The notes below the pieces were generated by a model. The model was given only the letters and a program-made list of their open reading frames with translations. It was not told the DNA's origin and ran no database searches. DNA of 29,205 bases from a virus. A program made the position numbers and the translations under genes. The stretch spans positions 1 to 29,205 of IMG/VR virus record IMGVR_UViG_3300000956_000023, one strand, 5' to 3'. Positions 26,764 to 29,205 of the stretch are shown here, piece after piece (position 1 is the first letter of the stretch; every line of letters begins with the position of its first letter).

Positions 26764-27021
26764 ATGGAAGAGCTGGAGCTGGTGTCGTTCTCGGCGACGA
26801 TCGGGCTGGATGGCGAATTGTGCATGACCATGGCGAACATGTCCGGGTCTGCTGTTGATGTGCACGGGATTACCTGGCGGGAGGCGCTCGAATTCGCACT
26901 CACGATATTGCAGGCGTCCATGGCGGCAGCGCAGATGTCGGGCGTGGACATCGAGGAATATCGAATGGCGCTGCAGCAGGCAGAGCGCGAGCTGCACGAA
27001 TACGAATTGGACGAGTCATGA
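26764..27021 (+). CDS. Unknown 85-aa protein
   Basis: ATG 26764 has GGGAGGA 4 nt upstream. The protein begins EELELVSFSATIGLDGELCM, a beta hairpin, then ITWREALEFALTILQASMAAAQ and MALQQAERELHEYELDES, two helices. It opens a chain of coupled genes that runs to 28220. No promoter of the phage family precedes it, so it may be transcribed by read-through or by an unrecognised promoter. Confidence 0.72.
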   Translation: MEELELVSFSATIGLDGELCMTMANMSGSAVDVHGITWREALEFALTILQASMAAAQMSGVDIEEYRMALQQAERELHEYELDES

Positions 27022-27251
27022 TTATCATTCTCGAGGAGACGGAAAGCGTCTTCGACTTTGACCTGCTGCCAGCTACGGGCCGTGACCATAGTGGCTCGGT
27101 CATGATATGGGCCAGTCCTGAGGCCTATGCGCAGGAGCAGGTGTTGAAACGGCTGCGCGAGCAGGTGCTGGCGCTGTCGGCAGTGTCCGGCGTCATCGGC
27201 TACGTGCGGCTGGCTGATGTCGAGGCGCTGCTGGACGGATGCGAACAGTGA
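27018..27251 (+). CDS. LREQV-LLDG family protein, copy 1
   Basis: A 77-residue protein (ATGA overlap). The N terminus is acidic and beta-rich (IIILEETESVFDFDLLP). The C-terminal half, LKRLREQVLALSAVSG and VRLADVEALLDGCEQ, is shared with the next two genes. These two helices, LREQV..L and LxxLLDGxE, suggest a common small coiled domain. The stop overlaps the next gene. Confidence 0.72.
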   Translation: MIIILEETESVFDFDLLPATGRDHSGSVMIWASPEAYAQEQVLKRLREQVLALSAVSGVIGYVRLADVEALLDGCEQ

Positions 27252-27460
27252 CCCCGGTGCCCGAGCGGTATGCCCGGATAGGATTGAAGGCCACGAGCAG
27301 GCGGTTCGGAGACATGGACGAAGTGCTAGCGATCCTTGGCCCCGTTCTGGCTGACCTGCGCGAGCAGGTGCAGGCGCTGCCGTCGGTGATGGACGGTCGG
27401 GTCGAGTTGGTTGTCCTGGCTCACGTGCTCGCGCTGCTGGACGGGGGCGAGACGTCGTGA
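27248..27460 (+). CDS. LREQV-LLDG family protein, copy 2
   Basis: GTG 27248 overlaps the previous stop; an in-frame ATG at 27239 gives three more residues. PVPERYARIGLKATSRRFGDM precedes ADLREQVQALPSVMDG and LAHVLALLDGGETS. The motif LREQVQAL is encoded by a base sequence (CTGCGCGAGCAGGTGCAGGC) also found in copy 3, so these genes derive from recent duplication of the C-terminal module with different N termini. Confidence 0.7.
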   Translation: MTPVPERYARIGLKATSRRFGDMDEVLAILGPVLADLREQVQALPSVMDGRVELVVLAHVLALLDGGETS

Positions 27461-27735
27461 CGTTCGACGAGTGGTGGACCGCATACTGGAAGAACCGCAC
27501 CGACACCGCCGGGCATGACATCGCCCGCAGCACTGCCGCCGACGCCTGGCACGCTGGCGCCGGGCCGGAGGCAGACCGCCGGGTCGACCGACTGATCCTG
27601 AGACAAGCCCGACGGTGGGCCGACCTGCGCGAGCAGGTGCAGGCCATGCATGATGAGGCGGCTCGACAGAATGAGGAGTATGAGCGCGCTGCGTTCGGGC
27701 GGGTGCTGACGTTACTGGACGGGGGCGAGCAGTGA
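27457..27735 (+). CDS. LREQV-LLDG family protein, copy 3
   Basis: A 92-residue protein from GTG 27457 (GTGA). TFDEWWTAYWKNRTDTAGHD and ARSTAADAWHAGAGPEADRR resemble the N-terminal module common in phage proteins beginning FDEWW. ADLREQVQAMHDEAARQNEEYE and GRVLTLLDGGEQ form the shared C-terminal unit. A new N terminus is again linked to the same C-terminal module, so shuffling seems likely. Confidence 0.74.
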   Translation: MTFDEWWTAYWKNRTDTAGHDIARSTAADAWHAGAGPEADRRVDRLILRQARRWADLREQVQAMHDEAARQNEEYERAAFGRVLTLLDGGEQ

Positions 27736-28220
27736 ACACCCTGGTCACGTTCGACCTGGATTCGACCTTGGCGGACACACGTTGGCGCCGAGGCATGATT
27801 CAGCCGGATGGCGGCACCGACTGGCGGGCATACGCCCTAGCATGCCCCCAGGATACCCTGGTAACGTCCGTGGCGTCCCTCTGGGGCGCTCTGCGGCCGC
27901 ACCATAGCATCTGGGTCGTCTCCGGCCGCCACGTGGCTGCACGGGACGCCTCGGTACGTTGGCTGTTGCGCCATCAGCTGCAACCCTCGGGCGTGGTCCT
28001 GATGGACCCCGGTGACGGGCGAGTCACGGATACGGACCACTGCGCATGGAAGGTCGGCGCGATCCAGAGCTTGGCTCGATCGTTGGGGAAGCGACACGTG
28101 TTGCACGTGGACGACTACCCGCCCGTCGGGCGAGCTTGCCAGGCAGCTGGTCTCGAGTGCCTGATCGTGACTCCGCCGCAGATCCTGGAGAAGTTCGAGG
28201 GTGAGGGCGGATATGTTTGA
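27732..28220 (+). CDS. HAD-family phosphatase
   Basis: A 162-residue HAD-superfamily enzyme. FDLDSTLAD (residues 7-15) holds the nucleophile Asp8 and Asp10. VVSGRH supplies motif II, and LHVDDYPPVG the acidic motif IV; a Lys in HCAWKVGA may be motif III. The short, cap-poor form and the STLAD start resemble the 3'-phosphatase domain of phage polynucleotide kinases, so a nucleic-acid end or nucleotide phosphatase is likely. The start is GTG 27732, coupled to the previous gene. Confidence 0.8.
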   Translation: MNTLVTFDLDSTLADTRWRRGMIQPDGGTDWRAYALACPQDTLVTSVASLWGALRPHHSIWVVSGRHVAARDASVRWLLRHQLQPSGVVLMDPGDGRVTDTDHCAWKVGAIQSLARSLGKRHVLHVDDYPPVGRACQAAGLECLIVTPPQILEKFEGEGGYV

Positions 28221-28374
28221 TCCCTATCGGATTGCGCTGGTGATTATCACTCGTCATGAGGGTGAGAGGTTGACCTACATCATTCAGGATCCGTATCATT
28301 CGGGCGTGGTGCAGGTGTCTTTGGAGATTCTCGAGGAGCTGCTCGCCAGGGCAGGAATAGAGAAGGAGCAATAG
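28213..28374 (+). CDS. 53-aa protein, unknown
   Basis: ATG 28213 overlaps the phosphatase end by 8 nt, with GAGGGCGG directly upstream. The product FDPYRIALVIITRHEGERL, then TYIIQDPYHSGVVQVS and LEILEELLARAG, is a strand-rich first part and a C-terminal helix. AAGGAG near its 3' end may serve the RusA gene. No family recognised. Confidence 0.65.
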   Translation: MFDPYRIALVIITRHEGERLTYIIQDPYHSGVVQVSLEILEELLARAGIEKEQ

Positions 28375-28382
28375 AATGGCGC

Positions 28383-28802
28383 ATGGCCATCACCATTCAG
28401 ATCCAGGGGACTCCGCGCCCACAGGGCAGCAAGCGCCTGGTCCAGGGCAGAATGATCGAGTCGTCTGCCGGGCTGCCTGCTTGGCGTGAATCCATTCGGG
28501 CCGAGACCCAGAGGGTGATGAATGGCAGTGCCGTGGTGAGCGGTCCTGTGCGGGCAGAGCTGGTGTTCCTCATGCCGAGACCCAAGTCCCATCAGGGAGT
28601 GAAGGGGATTCGGAAGGGAGCACCAGCTCTGCCCACCATCGTGCCTGACATCGATAAGCTATCGCGGGCAGCGCTGGATGGGATTGTGAATGGCGGTGCC
28701 ATTCGGGACGATAGCCAGGTCACCACATTGGTGGCGAAGAAAGTCTATGCGGATGATGGCGTCGCAGGATTGTTCATTCGATTGAGTGAGGATAGCGCAT
28801 GA
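28383..28802 (+). CDS. RusA-like Holliday junction resolvase
   Basis: A 139-residue resolvase. GTPRPQGSKR near the N terminus, FLMPRPKSH in the middle, and VPDIDKLSRAALD with the acidic IRDDSQVTTLVAKK later are the conserved blocks of RusA; the Asp residues in PDIDK and DDSQV bind the catalytic metal. It cuts four-way junctions created in replication or recombination, before packaging. ATG 28383 is 8 nt after the preceding gene. An ATG at 28376 is out of frame. Confidence 0.88.
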   Translation: MAITIQIQGTPRPQGSKRLVQGRMIESSAGLPAWRESIRAETQRVMNGSAVVSGPVRAELVFLMPRPKSHQGVKGIRKGAPALPTIVPDIDKLSRAALDGIVNGGAIRDDSQVTTLVAKKVYADDGVAGLFIRLSEDSA

Positions 28803-29205
28803 CCAGCATTGCTGAGATGCGGAATGAGCAGGCTTATGAATGGAGCAAGCTGCGGACCAAGCGCATTACCATAGCCATGAACAATGACGAGGGCTGTGTG
28901 CTATGCGGTCGTGCTATTGATTACGAACTCAGCAGGTTGTCTAAGTGGGGCGCCACGGTGGAGCACCTGGACCCGGTCGGCCTCGGTGGGGCAGTGCTGC
29001 CAGAGATGCACAGGCTGGCCGTGGCCCATCGTTACTGCCAGAGTCAGCAAGGTGGTCGGATCAGCAACCTGAGGCGAGGCAGAGGGCCTGGCTCGAGAGG
29101 CGGCGACCCCGAGACTTATGTGCCGAGTGTCAGGAGGCGAACAGAGCGCGCGCCGAGCGTCGTGCCTGGTCAGGGGCCGGTTTCTTTTTCATCCACCGAC
29201 AGCAC
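28799..29205 (+). CDS. HNH endonuclease, 3' end beyond window
   Basis: ATG 28799 overlaps the RusA stop. CVLCGRAID gives a first Cys pair, and ATVEHLDPVGLGGAVLPEMHRLAVAHRYCQ has the HNH/DxxxP layout (acid/His, Pro, Gly, later His and Cys) of phage HNH nucleases encoded next to terminases. These HNH proteins cooperate with TerL at cos or headful sites. The frame is open to the last base. After RISNLRRGRGPG the sequence becomes basic and Ser/Pro-rich and is of low certainty as native protein. Confidence 0.82.
   Translation, partial: MTSIAEMRNEQAYEWSKLRTKRITIAMNNDEGCVLCGRAIDYELSRLSKWGATVEHLDPVGLGGAVLPEMHRLAVAHRYCQSQQGGRISNLRRGRGPGSRGGDPETYVPSVRRRTERAPSVVPGQGPVSFSSTDS

Noticed and set aside
1-29205. 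Lysogeny module (integrase, repressor, attP)
   Set aside because: I looked for integrase signatures and for a divergently transcribed repressor; all genes are on one strand and none fits.

Overview
The window is a GC-rich tailed-phage genome segment. Every gene I can support is on the + strand, in long chains joined by ATGA, GTGA or TGATG stop/start overlaps. GTG starts are frequent (one TTG) and intergenic space is short. The module order (HNH, TerL, portal, protease, capsid, connectors, tail, lysis, nucleotide metabolism, replication, many small early-type genes, RusA) and the codon style fit a siphovirus of an actinobacterial host. I see no integrase, excisionase or repressor, so nothing here argues for a temperate lifestyle. 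Host and phage cluster cannot be fixed from the sequence alone.

Layout. 1-4991: large terminase (5' end outside the window), a small membrane/Cys protein, HK97-type portal, prohead protease and major capsid protein. 4999-12747: connector proteins, major tail protein, a tail chaperone with a canonical -1 slippery heptamer (CCCTTTG, 7042-7048), tape measure, and three minor tail/fibre proteins. 12744-14455: lysis region with several very small membrane or Cys-pair proteins, a degenerate tRNA (probably Pro-UGG) and a CHAP-like endolysin. 14493-16228: an FkbM-type methyltransferase and two unknown proteins. 16385-18690: a nucleotide cassette of dCMP deaminase, MazG/dUTPase-like pyrophosphohydrolase, dNMP kinase and a thymidylate-synthase-fold enzyme with Asp at the position that is Asn in true thymidylate synthases. 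18687-23201: RecB/Cas4-like nuclease, probable ssDNA-binding protein and a PrimPol-SF3 helicase. 23191-23328: a perfect 34-bp inverted repeat built of AGGTGCAG iterons, a candidate replication origin. 23495-28802: small early-type genes, many with their own promoter, then a HAD phosphatase, RusA resolvase and HNH endonuclease (3' end outside the window).

The most distinctive feature is a dispersed control system. About nine promoters share a TTGGCG-like -35, an exactly 18-bp spacer holding a GGCG..CGCC element, and a TANNNT -10. At least twelve genes carry a near-identical start-associated sequence, GAGAGGAYCACCAC, immediately before the start codon. Two promoters of the family instead place the -10 six bases from ATG and should give leaderless mRNAs. 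One start-associated sequence has no gene and sits in the loop of a 13-bp hairpin (20853-20901). This resembles in concept the start-associated sequences known from cluster K mycobacteriophages, but the sequence is different.

The second point of interest is the Asn-to-Asp change in the thymidylate-synthase-like enzyme. Beside a kinase and a pyrophosphohydrolase, it suggests dCMP hydroxymethylation or methylation, and so a modified cytosine in the phage DNA.
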